Positions 1 to 8,230 of a stretch of DNA of 59,620 nt are shown piece by piece. Source of the DNA: Anaerolineales bacterium UBA2317. GTDB taxonomy: Bacteria > Chloroflexota > Anaerolineae > Anaerolineales > Villigracilaceae. The notes under the pieces are model-generated. The model did no database searches and had not been told where the DNA came from. It saw only the letters and a program-made list of their open reading frames with translations. The stretch is taken from NCBI GenBank assembly GCA_002345215.1, contig DDVH01000024.1, positions 1 through 59,620 of the forward strand, in the 5' to 3' direction. The position numbers and the translations under genes are program-made. Every line of letters starts with the position of its first letter. Positions within the stretch are counted from its first letter, which is position 1.

Positions 1-18
1 CCAGAGAAATTTCTCTGG
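1..18. repeat. perfect 18-bp palindrome at window edge
   Basis: CCAGAGAAATTTCTCTGG is a perfect dyad downstream of glnA (minus strand). It could be the end of a terminator or of a palindromic repeat that continues beyond the window. The stretch up to 66 holds short direct repeats built on GCTAAAAGC/GCCAAAAGCC. Confidence 0.4.
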
Positions 19-66
19 ATGTTTCTGCTGAACGCTAAAAGCTAATAGCCAAAAGCCAATCGCTAC

Positions 67-1407
67 CTAGGCTGTTTCTAAATAACGTTCAATTTCGTAA
101 TCGGTCACGCGCAAGCGGAAATCATCCCATTCTTCATATTTTGCACGTAAATAAGCTTCAAAGAGGAAATCGCCGAGTGCTTCTTTCAAAACGACATCTT
201 TTTCCAACTCGCCTAAAGATTCTGCTAATGAACCGGGCAATTCAGTCACACCCAATTTTGTGCGTTCTTCTTTATTCAAATGATACAAGTTGATGTTGTT
301 TAACGGTTTTGGTGCTTGCATCTTTTTATCAATGCCATCTAATGCGGCGGCGAGCATAGCAGTAAAGGCAATGTATGGATTACAAGATGGGTCAGGGAAA
401 CGTAATTCAGCACGCACAGATTTATCACGACCTTCTGTGTAACGCGGAATACGAATCAATGCCGAACGATTTTGTTGCGCCCAACCGATATACACAGGGG
501 CTTCATAGCCCGGTACCAAACGTTTGTAAGAGTTAACTGTTGGAGCCACCACGCCAGCCAATGCACGTGCATGTTCCAATTGACCTGCAATAAATGAATA
601 AGCCAATGGAGAAAGGCGTGCTTCATCTTTTGCATCAAAGAATAAATTATTACCAGATTTTGTATCGAAGAGAGATTGATGGCAGTGCATACCAGAGCCG
701 TTGATTCCATAGACAGGCTTGGGCATGAAAGAAGCGGTTAATCCGTGTTGAGCAGCAATGGCTTTGACTGTATATTTCAACGTCAAAACATTATCGGCGG
801 CTTTGAGCGCATCTGCAAAACGGAAATCAATTTCATGTTGACCCAATGCCACTTCATGATGTCCAACTTCAACATCCAAGCCCATTGCATCTAATGCATC
901 CATTAAGGCTGTGCGAACCACAACGGCTTCATCGAAGGATGAAAAATCAAAATAACCGCCAGTATCATGTGGGGCAGGGTGAACGCCGTGACCATTTTCA
1001 CCTTTGAATAAGAAAAATTCTGGCTCAGGTCCAATGTTGTACTTCCAACCTTTTTCATCCAACTTTTTCAAAATTCTTTTTAATGCACCGCGTGGGTCGC
1101 CGGGGAATGGATGACCGGATGGCGTAAAAATATCACAAAACACACGCGCCCGTTTTGCACCATCACCAGACCATGGCAAAACTGCATACGTGCTAGCATC
1201 CACTTTCAAACGCATATCACTTTCTTGAATGCGTGCAAACCCTTCTACCGATGAACCATCAAACCATGCGCCATCTTCTAACACGCCTTCTAAATGACGA
1301 ATGGGCATATCCACACTTTTCACTGCGCCAAGTACATCGGTGAATTGCAATGAAAGAAATTTCACTTTATCTTCTTTTACTTTTTTGATTAAATCTTTTG
1401 AATCCAT
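67..1407 (-). CDS. glnA: glutamine synthetase, type I (GSI-alpha)
   Basis: Cytoplasmic ATP-dependent ligation of ammonia to glutamate. The 446 residues match the GSI-alpha length. The beta-grasp N-domain has the FDGSSVEGFARI loop, whose Arg (residue 59) corresponds to the feedback-sensing Arg62 of Bacillus GlnA. The ATP/metal region shows the Glu pair GPEPEFFLF and the HHEVALGQHEIDFRF strand, and NGSGMHCHQS is the glutamate-site motif. There is no insertion typical of GSI-beta and no adenylylation-loop sequence, so control by feedback or protein partners is more likely than by GlnE (inference). The ATG at 1407 follows a strong AAGGAG ribosome site. Confidence 0.95.
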   Translation of the reverse strand: MDSKDLIKKVKEDKVKFLSLQFTDVLGAVKSVDMPIRHLEGVLEDGAWFDGSSVEGFARIQESDMRLKVDASTYAVLPWSGDGAKRARVFCDIFTPSGHPFPGDPRGALKRILKKLDEKGWKYNIGPEPEFFLFKGENGHGVHPAPHDTGGYFDFSSFDEAVVVRTALMDALDAMGLDVEVGHHEVALGQHEIDFRFADALKAADNVLTLKYTVKAIAAQHGLTASFMPKPVYGINGSGMHCHQSLFDTKSGNNLFFDAKDEARLSPLAYSFIAGQLEHARALAGVVAPTVNSYKRLVPGYEAPVYIGWAQQNRSALIRIPRYTEGRDKSVRAELRFPDPSCNPYIAFTAMLAAALDGIDKKMQAPKPLNNINLYHLNKEERTKLGVTELPGSLAESLGELEKDVVLKEALGDFLFEAYLRAKYEEWDDFRLRVTDYEIERYLETA

Positions 1408-1434
1408 TTTTTTCTCCTTTTTGATTTTTGAAAT

Positions 1435-2364
1435 TTACTTGCTATTTACAGCGACTTCTTGCGCCTCTTTCTTAACTTGCGGCTTGCTCCTGTTATTGAT
1501 AAATGCTACTGCGCCGATGATGATTGCAGTCGCCAACCAAATGCGTGGCTCCAGAATCTCGTTGCCAAAAAAATAGCCTAATAAAACTGCCACAATCGGG
1601 TTGACATACGCATACGTAGCAACCAATGAAATTGGCGCGTTTTGCAACAACCAAATATATGAACCAAAACCAATAATCGAACCAATGGTGATGAGATAAA
1701 CCAAACCAATCAATGAGCGTGTTGAAACTTCAGCAGGATTCCAACCGTTTAATTCGCCTGTGATTAATGAGATGAGGAATAAACCGATACTTCCCATCAA
1801 CATTTCTGCGCCAGTCGTCATCAAAGTAGATTTCGGCAAATCCGCAGATTTGCTATAAATAGAACCGATTGCCCAAAATAAACAAGCACCTAATAATGCA
1901 ATCACGCCAAATGGATTGAGTCTTGTTTCACTGCCAGCAATTTCGGCTGGACCCACAAGGATGAAGATACCGATAAAGCCAATGATTAATCCGACAATAG
2001 ATTGCCAATTTGGTTTGACTCCATTTGGGCGAATGGCTTCCATGATGACGAGAAACAAAGGCACAGAACCAATAATTAAAGCGGCGATGCCAGATGGAAT
2101 GGTTTGCTCAGCCCATGCCACTAATCCGTTACCGCCGAGTAAAAGCAAGTTGCCGATGATGAATGTAGAAATCCACTGATTTCTTGTCGGCATTTCACTG
2201 CCTACGGCACGTTGCCAAATGACTAAAATTAACCCTGAAATCAAAAAGCGAATCCCTGCATGAAAAAATGGTGGGATGGTTTCAATGGCAACTTTGATTC
2301 CAAAATATGTTGAACCCCAAACGATATAAAGTGTAATTAATGCTATCCAAATTTTTGTTTTCAT
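1435..2364 (-). CDS. EamA/DMT-family permease
   Basis: A 309-residue inner-membrane protein with about ten hydrophobic helices in two EamA repeats, the usual size and layout of drug/metabolite transporters (YedA/RhaT-like). It opens with IALITLYIVWGSTYFGIKVA, the typical first helix, and WGS-TYFG is a family hallmark. It ends in a basic tail after the last helix. The substrate cannot be told from sequence. It lies 27 nt upstream of glnA on the same strand with an AAAGGAAATG start region, so partial cotranscription is possible. The ATG at 2364 is in frame; a nearby ATG at 2368 is not. Confidence 0.85.
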   Translation of the reverse strand: MKTKIWIALITLYIVWGSTYFGIKVAIETIPPFFHAGIRFLISGLILVIWQRAVGSEMPTRNQWISTFIIGNLLLLGGNGLVAWAEQTIPSGIAALIIGSVPLFLVIMEAIRPNGVKPNWQSIVGLIIGFIGIFILVGPAEIAGSETRLNPFGVIALLGACLFWAIGSIYSKSADLPKSTLMTTGAEMLMGSIGLFLISLITGELNGWNPAEVSTRSLIGLVYLITIGSIIGFGSYIWLLQNAPISLVATYAYVNPIVAVLLGYFFGNEILEPRIWLATAIIIGAVAFINNRSKPQVKKEAQEVAVNSK

Positions 2365-2404
2365 TCATTTCCTTTTTTTGTAAAATGTTGTGGCAAAATC
2401 TTTT

Positions 2405-2465
2405 GCCACAGAGTACATAGAGACCTTTGAGAAAGATCTCAAAAAATCTCTGTGTACTCTGTGGC
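2405..2465. repeat. GCCACAGAG palindromic repeat, copy 1
   Basis: A 61-bp imperfect dyad: left arm GCCACAGAGTACATAGAGA, right arm TCTCTGTGTACTCTGTGGC, with an inner AGATCT-rich loop. It lies in the gap between the EamA and AraC-MGMT genes. The same arms recur at 3860, 51590 and 55813. Confidence 0.8.
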
Positions 2466-2477
2466 TAAATTTTTTAA

Positions 2478-3329
2478 TTAAGTGTGACTCATAACTCCAA
2501 ACTCTTTTACCAATATTGCTTTCTTCCTAGCGGAGCCCCACATGTAATTTCCAAATTCTCCACTTTTGCGAATGACGCGATGACATGGAATTAAGTATGC
2601 AATGGGGTTATCACCAACGGCACTGCCGACTGCTCGTACTGCACGTGGATTTCCGATATTCAATGCAATTTGTTCATACGTGGTGACTGCTCCGCTGGGG
2701 ATGTTTAACAATGCTTCCCAAACTTTGATTTGAAAATTCGTCCCGCGCAGATGAAGTTGAAGTGGAGCATCAGGTTTCCCGTCAGAAAAGATGCGGGTGA
2801 CTAAATGTGCAGTGGATTTGTAATCTTCAATCATATTGGCTTGTGACCAATGCTCAACTAAATCATCAATGGCTTGCCCTTCGTTTTTATCTACAAAACT
2901 CATGTGACAAATGCCGCGTTCTGTTGTGGCGATGAGACATTTGCCAAACGGGGTGGGGTGAATTCCATAATGAATATTCAAGCCCATGCCATGTGATTTG
3001 TATTCGCCGGGGGTGACTGCTTCGGTGTTGACGAATAAATCATGCAGGCGACCCAAGCTTGAAAGTCCGATACGATGCGTTGTATCTAACAAATTTTCAG
3101 ACTCATTCAATAATCCTTTGGCATGTTCTTTGGTGAGAAATTGCAAAAATCGTTTTGGACTAATGCCCGCCCAACGTGTGAAGATGCGGTGAAAGTGATA
3201 TTCACTTAATCCGACTGCTGAGGCAATCTCTTCCAATTCGGGTTGATTTTGTACATTGGCTTCAATGTATTGAATTGCTTGTTCGATAATCGTATAGTAT
3301 TGTAAAGGTTCTAAGTTTTCGTTTTCCAT
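2478..3329 (-). CDS. AraC-type regulator fused to O6-methylguanine-DNA methyltransferase
   Basis: A repair and regulatory fusion of 283 residues. An AraC-type double helix-turn-helix (about residues 10-110; LEEIASAVGLSEYHFHRIFT) is followed by a methylguanine methyltransferase domain (about 118-280). The acceptor Cys sits in PCHRVIR, preceded by the arginine-finger helix with NPRAVRAVGSAVG. The Ada N-terminal zinc domain that accepts methyl from phosphotriesters is absent, so the Ada-style switch through that Cys cannot operate as in E. coli. The first ATG after GGAG is at 3329; a TTG two codons earlier has no better ribosome site. Confidence 0.88.
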   Translation of the reverse strand: MENENLEPLQYYTIIEQAIQYIEANVQNQPELEEIASAVGLSEYHFHRIFTRWAGISPKRFLQFLTKEHAKGLLNESENLLDTTHRIGLSSLGRLHDLFVNTEAVTPGEYKSHGMGLNIHYGIHPTPFGKCLIATTERGICHMSFVDKNEGQAIDDLVEHWSQANMIEDYKSTAHLVTRIFSDGKPDAPLQLHLRGTNFQIKVWEALLNIPSGAVTTYEQIALNIGNPRAVRAVGSAVGDNPIAYLIPCHRVIRKSGEFGNYMWGSARKKAILVKEFGVMSHT

Positions 3330-3409
3330 AATCAATCTCCTTTTTTGATGTTGAGATTGTATTTGGCAGTGCCTTTTTCTACGACCCGTTTCTTGCTACG
3401 TTTTTTACA

Positions 3410-3445
3410 AAAACAAAAAACAGGCATGCTTGGGCATACCTGTCT
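3410..3445 (-). terminator. intrinsic terminator of the 3.4-3.8 kb RNA
   Basis: Read on the minus strand: a 10-bp stem ACAGGTATGC/GCATGCCTGT with one G-T pair and a CCAA loop, followed directly by TTTTTTGTTTTT. It closes the transcription unit that starts near 3765. Confidence 0.8.
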
Positions 3446-3765
3446 TAATATACTGGATATTAAAAAGAAACGCCCTTCCGAATTTAACAAGCAGTACTTA
3501 ATGACTATGCTTGCTTCACTGCGTTACCTTGTCTCACACGTCGCCGTATGGTTTTCGGTTTGAAACGCTTGCTTTGGAAGGGAGAAGGAAGCCAGTGAAC
3601 TGGCTTCAGAGGCATCCGCTGAACTAATTCGATTTTCAGACCTTGCTTGCGCTTGGTCTTTAGCGTCCCGTTTGCACGGGAGAACCTCCACCTCGTGATC
3701 TCATTGACTGAGACCCAGCCGCTATATCTCCATGTATTTAGTTGTAACACCCAACTTGATAATGG
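3415..3765 (-). ncRNA. unidentified structured non-coding RNA, about 350 nt
   Basis: A free-standing unit with a near-consensus promoter and an intrinsic terminator on the minus strand. Between them lie several perfect hairpins: TCTCA/TGAGA, CCGT-GCAA-ACGG (GNRA loop), GACC/GGTC, and an 8-bp GAAGCCAG/CTGGCTTC stem with a TTCA loop. The segment is richer in GC than its surroundings. It lacks the conserved cores of tmRNA, RNase P RNA, SRP RNA and the common riboswitches as far as can be judged by eye. A GTG-started frame of 81 codons (3750-3505) crosses it but has no ribosome site and codon use unlike its neighbours. I therefore read it as RNA, not protein. No family is assigned. Confidence 0.6.
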
Positions 3766-3770
3766 AGGCG

Positions 3771-3799
3771 ATTGTACACACAGGCAGGGGGTTCGTCAA
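3771..3799 (-). promoter_or_regulatory. sigma-70 type promoter of the structured RNA
   Basis: Minus strand TTGACG, 17-nt spacer, TACAAT. Start expected near 3764-3766. It is one of the closest matches to consensus in the window. Confidence 0.8.
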
Positions 3800-3859
3800 G
3801 GACTAAATAGGTGATTGTAATTTGATGAGGTTATGAGTAAGATAAACTAAATTTTATTA

Positions 3860-3930
3860 GCCACAGAGTGCACAGAGTTCACTGAGATTTTTTGAGGTTT
3901 TTTCTCAAAGGTCTCAGTGAACTCTGTGGC
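3860..3930. repeat. GCCACAGAG palindromic repeat, copy 2
   Basis: Dyad with arms GCCACAGAGTGCACAGAG and ACTCTGTGGC around an inner TCACTGAGA/TCTCAGTGA pair. It sits between the RNA promoter and the amine oxidase gene. Confidence 0.8.
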
Positions 3931-3964
3931 TGATGTAATGGTTTTATATTGACAGGAGTCCATT

Positions 3965-5386
3965 ATGAGTTTTGATTCTTCCATTCAAGATGAACTAGAA
4001 GTTGTAAAAGTGGGATTGAATAGCAAATATAAATCGTCAACGCCAAAGAAGGTGATAATTGTTGGTGCAGGTTTGGCTGGTTTAGCCGCGGGATATGAAT
4101 TGTTGAAAGCAGGTCACAATGTGCAGATTATCGAAGCACAACATCGTGTGGGCGGAAGAATTTACACATTGCGTGAACCATTTGCACAAGGTTTGTATGG
4201 TGAAGCGGGCGCCATGCGGATTCCACGTGCGCATCAATTGACGATGGCTTACATCGAAAAATTTGGTTTGCAAACGCAAGACTTTGTGATGGGAAACCCA
4301 AACACGTATGCTTACATTAGTGGCGTAAAACATCGCATGGTAGATGTGCAAAAGAATCCTGATATTTTAGGGTTTGAAACTTCTGTTAAAGAAAAAGGAA
4401 AATTAGCAGGTGACTTATGGGAAGAGTTAATTAAACCATTGGTTCAAAAAGTAGAAAAAGATGGTTGGGATGAAATCACCGAAAAATATGACCAATATTC
4501 TGTGCGCGAATTTTTAGAACTGAATGGTTGGTCTGAAGGTCTCATTGAAATGTTCGGTTTGCTGAATAATCAAGAAGCCGTAATGAATTCATCATTCCTT
4601 GAATTATTCCGCGAAGATGGTGGAAATTATTATACAAACATGTGTCAAATCATCGGCGGCATGGATAATTTATCACACGCCTTTTTGCCGACGTTAAATC
4701 CGCATATTCGCTATGGCGCGAAAATGATTGCCATAGACCAAACTGAAAACGAAGCCATCATTAAATATCAAACATCAGCAGGGATTTTTGAAGCGAAAGG
4801 TGATTATGCAATTATCACTGTGCCATTTCCAGTATTACGTCACGTAGAAGTCTTGAAACCATTTTCAAGAGCAAAACAACGTGCCATTCGACAATTACAT
4901 TATGATGCTTCGGCGAAAATTTTCTTCCAAACCAAAAGCAGATTTTGGGAAACTGAAGAAAACATTTTCGGCGGCGGAACCGTCACTGATTTAGCCATCC
5001 GCAATTTGTTTTATACAAACTATGGCAAAGAAACAGGTCGCGGAATTTTATTGGCTAGCTATACATGGTCTGAAGATGCGCAACGCTGGGGTTCACTACC
5101 TCCGCATGAAAGAATTCATCAAGCGGTAGAAAATGTCGCCGCGATTCATCCACAAATCCGAACTGAGTTTGAAGCGGGAGCGTCGCACATGTGGCATGAT
5201 GACCCGTTTGCAGGCGGCGCCTTTGCATTGTTTGACCCCGGTCAACAAACTTTGTTGCATGATGAAATTGTCAAACCCGAAGGAAGAATTTATTTTGCAG
5301 GCGAACATGCTTCTTTGTATCACGCATGGATTCAAGGTGCGTTTGAGTCGGGCGTTCACGTTGCCATGGAAATTCATAAGAAATAA
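3965..5386 (+). CDS. flavin monoamine oxidase / L-amino-acid oxidase family protein
   Basis: FAD-dependent oxidation of an amine or amino acid is the likely role. The 473 residues start with a 28-residue polar lead, then a Rossmann FAD site IIVGAGLAGLAAGYELLKAG (GxGxxG at 34-39) and the VGGRI ribose-contact motif. The C-terminal FAD segment reads GRIYFAGEHASLYHAW. No signal peptide is seen, so it is probably cytoplasmic. The ATG follows AGGAG. It is monocistronic, with a strong terminator right after the stop. Substrate not determinable; tryptophan 2-monooxygenase-like or polyamine-oxidase-like enzymes are alternatives. Confidence 0.88.
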   Translation: MSFDSSIQDELEVVKVGLNSKYKSSTPKKVIIVGAGLAGLAAGYELLKAGHNVQIIEAQHRVGGRIYTLREPFAQGLYGEAGAMRIPRAHQLTMAYIEKFGLQTQDFVMGNPNTYAYISGVKHRMVDVQKNPDILGFETSVKEKGKLAGDLWEELIKPLVQKVEKDGWDEITEKYDQYSVREFLELNGWSEGLIEMFGLLNNQEAVMNSSFLELFREDGGNYYTNMCQIIGGMDNLSHAFLPTLNPHIRYGAKMIAIDQTENEAIIKYQTSAGIFEAKGDYAIITVPFPVLRHVEVLKPFSRAKQRAIRQLHYDASAKIFFQTKSRFWETEENIFGGGTVTDLAIRNLFYTNYGKETGRGILLASYTWSEDAQRWGSLPPHERIHQAVENVAAIHPQIRTEFEAGASHMWHDDPFAGGAFALFDPGQQTLLHDEIVKPEGRIYFAGEHASLYHAWIQGAFESGVHVAMEIHKK

Positions 5387-5387
5387 A

Positions 5388-5430
5388 AAAGGCGTGACAG
5401 ATTTCAAAAAATCTGTCACGCCTAAATTTT
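5388..5430 (+). terminator. terminator after amine oxidase gene
   Basis: Stem GGCGTGACAGATTT/AAATCTGTCACGCC with a short A-rich loop, preceded by an A-run and followed by AAATTTTTAA, so it may work both ways. Confidence 0.8.
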
Positions 5431-5608
5431 TAATACCCCGCACATGCCGTGTTCTGCCAAGTGTTGAACCTGCTTTCACAGGTGGTTTCGTATCGAGAAA
5501 CGCCGCCTTGGCTCAGGCCTATCGCGTTATTTCATCTAAAATAAGAAACCTTTTTTATGGTATTGGTTCAAGACGTAAAGAGCAAAATCACGCACACCGC
5601 AGGGTATG
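5431..5608 (+). ncRNA. structured RNA candidate with 6S-like architecture (strand uncertain)
   Basis: About 178 nt with a long-range closing helix ATACCC/GGGTAT at its ends and an inner helix TTGAACC (5466-5472) with GGTTCAA (5565-5571). Internal hairpins are ACCTG/CAGGT, GTTTC/GAAAC and TTATTT/AAATAA. The size, the closing stem and CCGTGTTC near the 5' end recall 6S RNA. On the plus strand a GGTAT/ATACC hairpin and T-run follow. On the minus strand the same site reads TGGTATAAA, promoter-like. No coding gene fits here. Identity and direction are inference. Confidence 0.4.
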
Positions 5609-5744
5609 ATTTTTATACCATAATTATTTTTTTGATGAAAGACCAAAATTAGATTTTGAATTTAATAAAATGCTTGACAATTAAAGCGCTTCACGATTAA
5701 GGGGAAACTTGATTCTGTTTCATCAACATTTTCATGACCTAAAT

Positions 5745-5800
5745 AAAAAACCTCGGAGGTTTTTACCCTAAAGGGTGCTTCGCGAAGACCTCCGAGGTTT
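5745..5800 (-). terminator. asnS terminator, nested hairpins
   Basis: Arms AACCTCGGAGGT/ACCTCCGAGGTT enclose two small hairpins, ACCC/GGGT and CTTCGCGAAG. On the minus strand it ends in TTTTTTATTT just after asnS. The same CCTCCGAGG arms form the terminator at 42975. The stretch 5609-5744 holds only AT-rich sequence. Confidence 0.75.
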
Positions 5801-5803
5801 GAT

Positions 5804-7147
5804 TTACGGATACACTCTCTTAATGGTTCTTGGGAATGGAATTGCCTCGCGGATGTGTTCGATGCCACAAATCCAAGCGACGACTCTTTCTACGCCCATG
5901 CCGAATCCAGAATGGGGGACAGAGCCATACTTACGCAGTTCCAAATACCATTTGAAGGCTTCTTCTGGCAAACCTTCTTTTTTGATGCGAGCTAACAATG
6001 CATCATGGTCAGACATTCTTTCAGAACCGCCACAGATTTCGCCATAGCCTTCAGGTGCAAGCAAATCTACGGATTTACAAACTTCTGGTCTTTGGGGCCA
6101 GGGTTCCATATAAAAAGCTTTGACTGCGCTAGGATACCCATACACAAACAATGGCTTTTCGTTTAATTTTGTCAATTCGGTTTCATGCGGAGCGCCGAAG
6201 TCCATGCCCCATTCAAATTTAAGTAATTCTTTCTTTTCAGGGTCGGTTTCTTTTTCGTATAAGTCAATTAAATATTTCGCCGCATCGTCATAAGACATGC
6301 GTGGAAATGGTCCCACAACATTTTCTAATTTAGAAATATCACGTTCAAGGAATTTTAATTCTGCTGAACAATCTTTCATTACCGATTGAACAATATGGGT
6401 GATGAGACCTTCTTCTACTTCCATCAAACCGTCTAAATCGCAAAAAGCAATTTCAGGTTCAAGCATCCAGAATTCCGTTAAGTGGCGACGCGTTTTTGAC
6501 TTCTCAGCTCGAAAGGTGGGACCAAAACAATATACTTTTCCAAATGCAAAAATATTGGCTTCGTTATACAGTTGACCAGTTTGCGCGAGATAGGCAGAAC
6601 CTTCGTCAAAATATTCAGTTTCAAAAAGTGTGGTGGTGCCTTCGGCGGCGGCGGGCGTTAAGATGGGCGTATCGAGATTGAAAAATCCGTGACTATCCAA
6701 ATACTCACGCACAGCAGACATGACGCGCACGCGAATGCGTAAAATTGCCCACTGACTTTGCATACGAATCCACAGGTGACGATTGTCGAGCGCGAAATCG
6801 GGACCATGGTCTTTGAGTGACATCGGATAATCCATATCCGCAGCTTGGACGACTTGCAAATCTTTGATGCCTACTTCATAACCGCCGGGGATGCCCGGCG
6901 CACGTTTATCCTCACGCACAGAACCTGTGATGATGACAGACGATTCTTGCGGGAGTTTTGAAATGGTCTCAAATAATTCAGGCGTTAAGTCACCTTTGAA
7001 GCCGACGCATTGAACAAAACCCGAACCATCACGGACGAGTAAAAATGCCAGCTTGCCTTTGTCGGTGCGGTTATAAACCCAGCCTTTGAGAATAATGTCT
7101 TGACCTACATAGTTTGAAATTTTTGAAACGCTGATGTGTTCGGGCAT
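5804..7147 (-). CDS. asnS: asparaginyl-tRNA synthetase
   Basis: Class IIb synthetase charging tRNA-Asn with asparagine. The 447 residues fit AsnRS. An OB-fold anticodon-binding domain (about 1-100; ILKGWVYNRTDKGKLAFLLV) precedes the catalytic core. Motif 2 is FRAEKSKTRRHLTEFWMLEP, the AsnRS-type THLxEF signature is present as RRHLTEFWM, and motif 3 is GFGMGVERVVAWICG. The terminal HSGFGMG and PFPRTIKRVYP ending is typical of AsnRS and not of AspRS. A separate AspRS and a GatCAB are also in this window, so GatCAB is probably needed for Gln-tRNA in this organism (inference). Monocistronic. Confidence 0.95.
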   Translation of the reverse strand: MPEHISVSKISNYVGQDIILKGWVYNRTDKGKLAFLLVRDGSGFVQCVGFKGDLTPELFETISKLPQESSVIITGSVREDKRAPGIPGGYEVGIKDLQVVQAADMDYPMSLKDHGPDFALDNRHLWIRMQSQWAILRIRVRVMSAVREYLDSHGFFNLDTPILTPAAAEGTTTLFETEYFDEGSAYLAQTGQLYNEANIFAFGKVYCFGPTFRAEKSKTRRHLTEFWMLEPEIAFCDLDGLMEVEEGLITHIVQSVMKDCSAELKFLERDISKLENVVGPFPRMSYDDAAKYLIDLYEKETDPEKKELLKFEWGMDFGAPHETELTKLNEKPLFVYGYPSAVKAFYMEPWPQRPEVCKSVDLLAPEGYGEICGGSERMSDHDALLARIKKEGLPEEAFKWYLELRKYGSVPHSGFGMGVERVVAWICGIEHIREAIPFPRTIKRVYP

Positions 7148-7276
7148 TGAAAAAATCCTTGGAATATAAGGTTAGTGGTTTATTATGGCGTACTTTGATG
7201 AAATTCAAAGCAATAAATACTTATATAAAATACTTATTGTATAAGTAACTTTAGAGTTTATTAAACAAAAATTATT

Positions 7277-7654
7277 TTATTCTTTCGATTTATCTACTAG
7301 ATTAGCTAATAGATTGCTAGCGATAGCACCGATAACAGACGCTCCTATTGTGAAAATAGGAATTTGTGGTGCGATAATCGATGCGGCAAGAGCTAATGCT
7401 CCTGCTCCACCGAGAGTCTTTGCAATTTCAGTTAGTTTTCCTGATTCTTGAGATGTTGAATTTTGCTCTTCATCCGCATAACTGTAAAGTTGTTCAAGAT
7501 CATGAACTACTTTTTTTAATGTGTCAATTTGTTCTGAAGCTAAAGAATCAGGGTGTTCGCTAACATATGAATCCACTATGTGCTTCAAGTCTTCATCAGA
7601 AATACTTCCCTTAATGCTTTCTCTTTGTTTATTTTTATCCAGATTTTTTGTCAT
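7277..7654 (-). CDS. hypothetical protein, polar N-half and Gly/Ala-rich hydrophobic C-half
   Basis: Not recognised. 125 residues. Residues 1-75 are highly charged and probably helical. Residues about 80-120 form one or two Gly/Ala/Ile-rich hydrophobic stretches (GGAGALALAASIIAPQIPIF) before a charged end. This resembles glycine-zipper or membrane-inserting tails. It starts 2 nt after the stop of the upstream membrane protein, so the two are translated from one transcript and probably act together. No catalytic motif is visible. Confidence 0.7.
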   Translation of the reverse strand: MTKNLDKNKQRESIKGSISDEDLKHIVDSYVSEHPDSLASEQIDTLKKVVHDLEQLYSYADEEQNSTSQESGKLTEIAKTLGGAGALALAASIIAPQIPIFTIGASVIGAIASNLLANLVDKSKE

Positions 7655-7656
7655 GG

Positions 7657-8070
7657 TTATACTCCAGGTAATAATAAAACTTGAACCTTAAAACTGGCAA
7701 ACAATATTACAAGAACAAGTACTCCAGTAATGAGTTGAAGTGAAATCGGAGGCTGCCACGCAGATGACTGTCCACGTTCAGTCATTGCTGCCATAAGTAG
7801 AAAAAAACATGCTAAGGCTGCCGCGAAACATGTGTATGGAAATATTCCAGCATTAGTGACTGTTATACCATCTAACCCAGACTGAAAAGCAATTATTACA
7901 GCTCCATATAGCCAACCAAGGGGATCAAGTGCCTGTTTCCACCCGTACTTAAATATTGATTTGTTGGTGGCAACTACAAAACGGCAAGCTCCCCAAAAAG
8001 TATAAATAAAAGCAGCCCCAAATAACGGTATAAGCCCTTCAAATATTAGCCACTTTGTTGTTGGATTCAT
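7657..8070 (-). CDS. hypothetical four-helix membrane protein
   Basis: Not recognised. 137 residues with about four transmembrane helices (around 8-30, 50-68, 75-95, 112-132). It ends almost directly after the last helix, with few charges. First gene of a two-gene operon with the Gly/Ala-rich protein at 7277. An AT-rich promoter region lies upstream (8080-8160). No homologous pathway genes flank it. A transporter, an immunity protein or a toxin partner are all possible; nothing in sequence decides. Confidence 0.7.
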   Translation of the reverse strand: MNPTTKWLIFEGLIPLFGAAFIYTFWGACRFVVATNKSIFKYGWKQALDPLGWLYGAVIIAFQSGLDGITVTNAGIFPYTCFAAALACFFLLMAAMTERGQSSAWQPPISLQLITGVLVLVILFASFKVQVLLLPGV

Positions 8071-8230
8071 GCTCTTTTCCCTAGAAGACCTTTACAATAA
8101 TATTAGCTTATTATTGTAAATTATAGCATGAGTTATTAAGAAACATCAATTTAACTATACGACTTATCATTTGAAATCTCGTATATGAAATATACTATTA
8201 ATAACTAAATCAACATATAAAGGAAACATC

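Noticed and set aside
2405..2465. Ordinary intrinsic terminator for the AraC-MGMT gene
   Set aside because: No T-run on either side and the same arms recur elsewhere, so it is treated as a repeat.
3345..3563. 72-codon plus-strand frame opposite the same RNA
   Set aside because: It runs antisense through the terminator and hairpins, with no promoter and no recognisable protein.
3640..3690. c-di-GMP-I riboswitch-like words (GGGACGC followed by AAAG) in the 3.4-3.8 kb RNA
   Set aside because: The second helix and tetraloop receptor of that riboswitch are not found, and no gene follows on the transcript.
3505..3750. 81-codon basic open frame inside the structured RNA
   Set aside because: GTG start without ribosome site, codon use rich in CTG/CGG unlike neighbours, and the DNA is made of hairpins. 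Kept only as an alternative reading of the RNA.
5133..5609. 158-codon frame overlapping the end of the amine oxidase gene
   Set aside because: Different frame of a well-supported gene, crosses its terminator and the RNA candidate.
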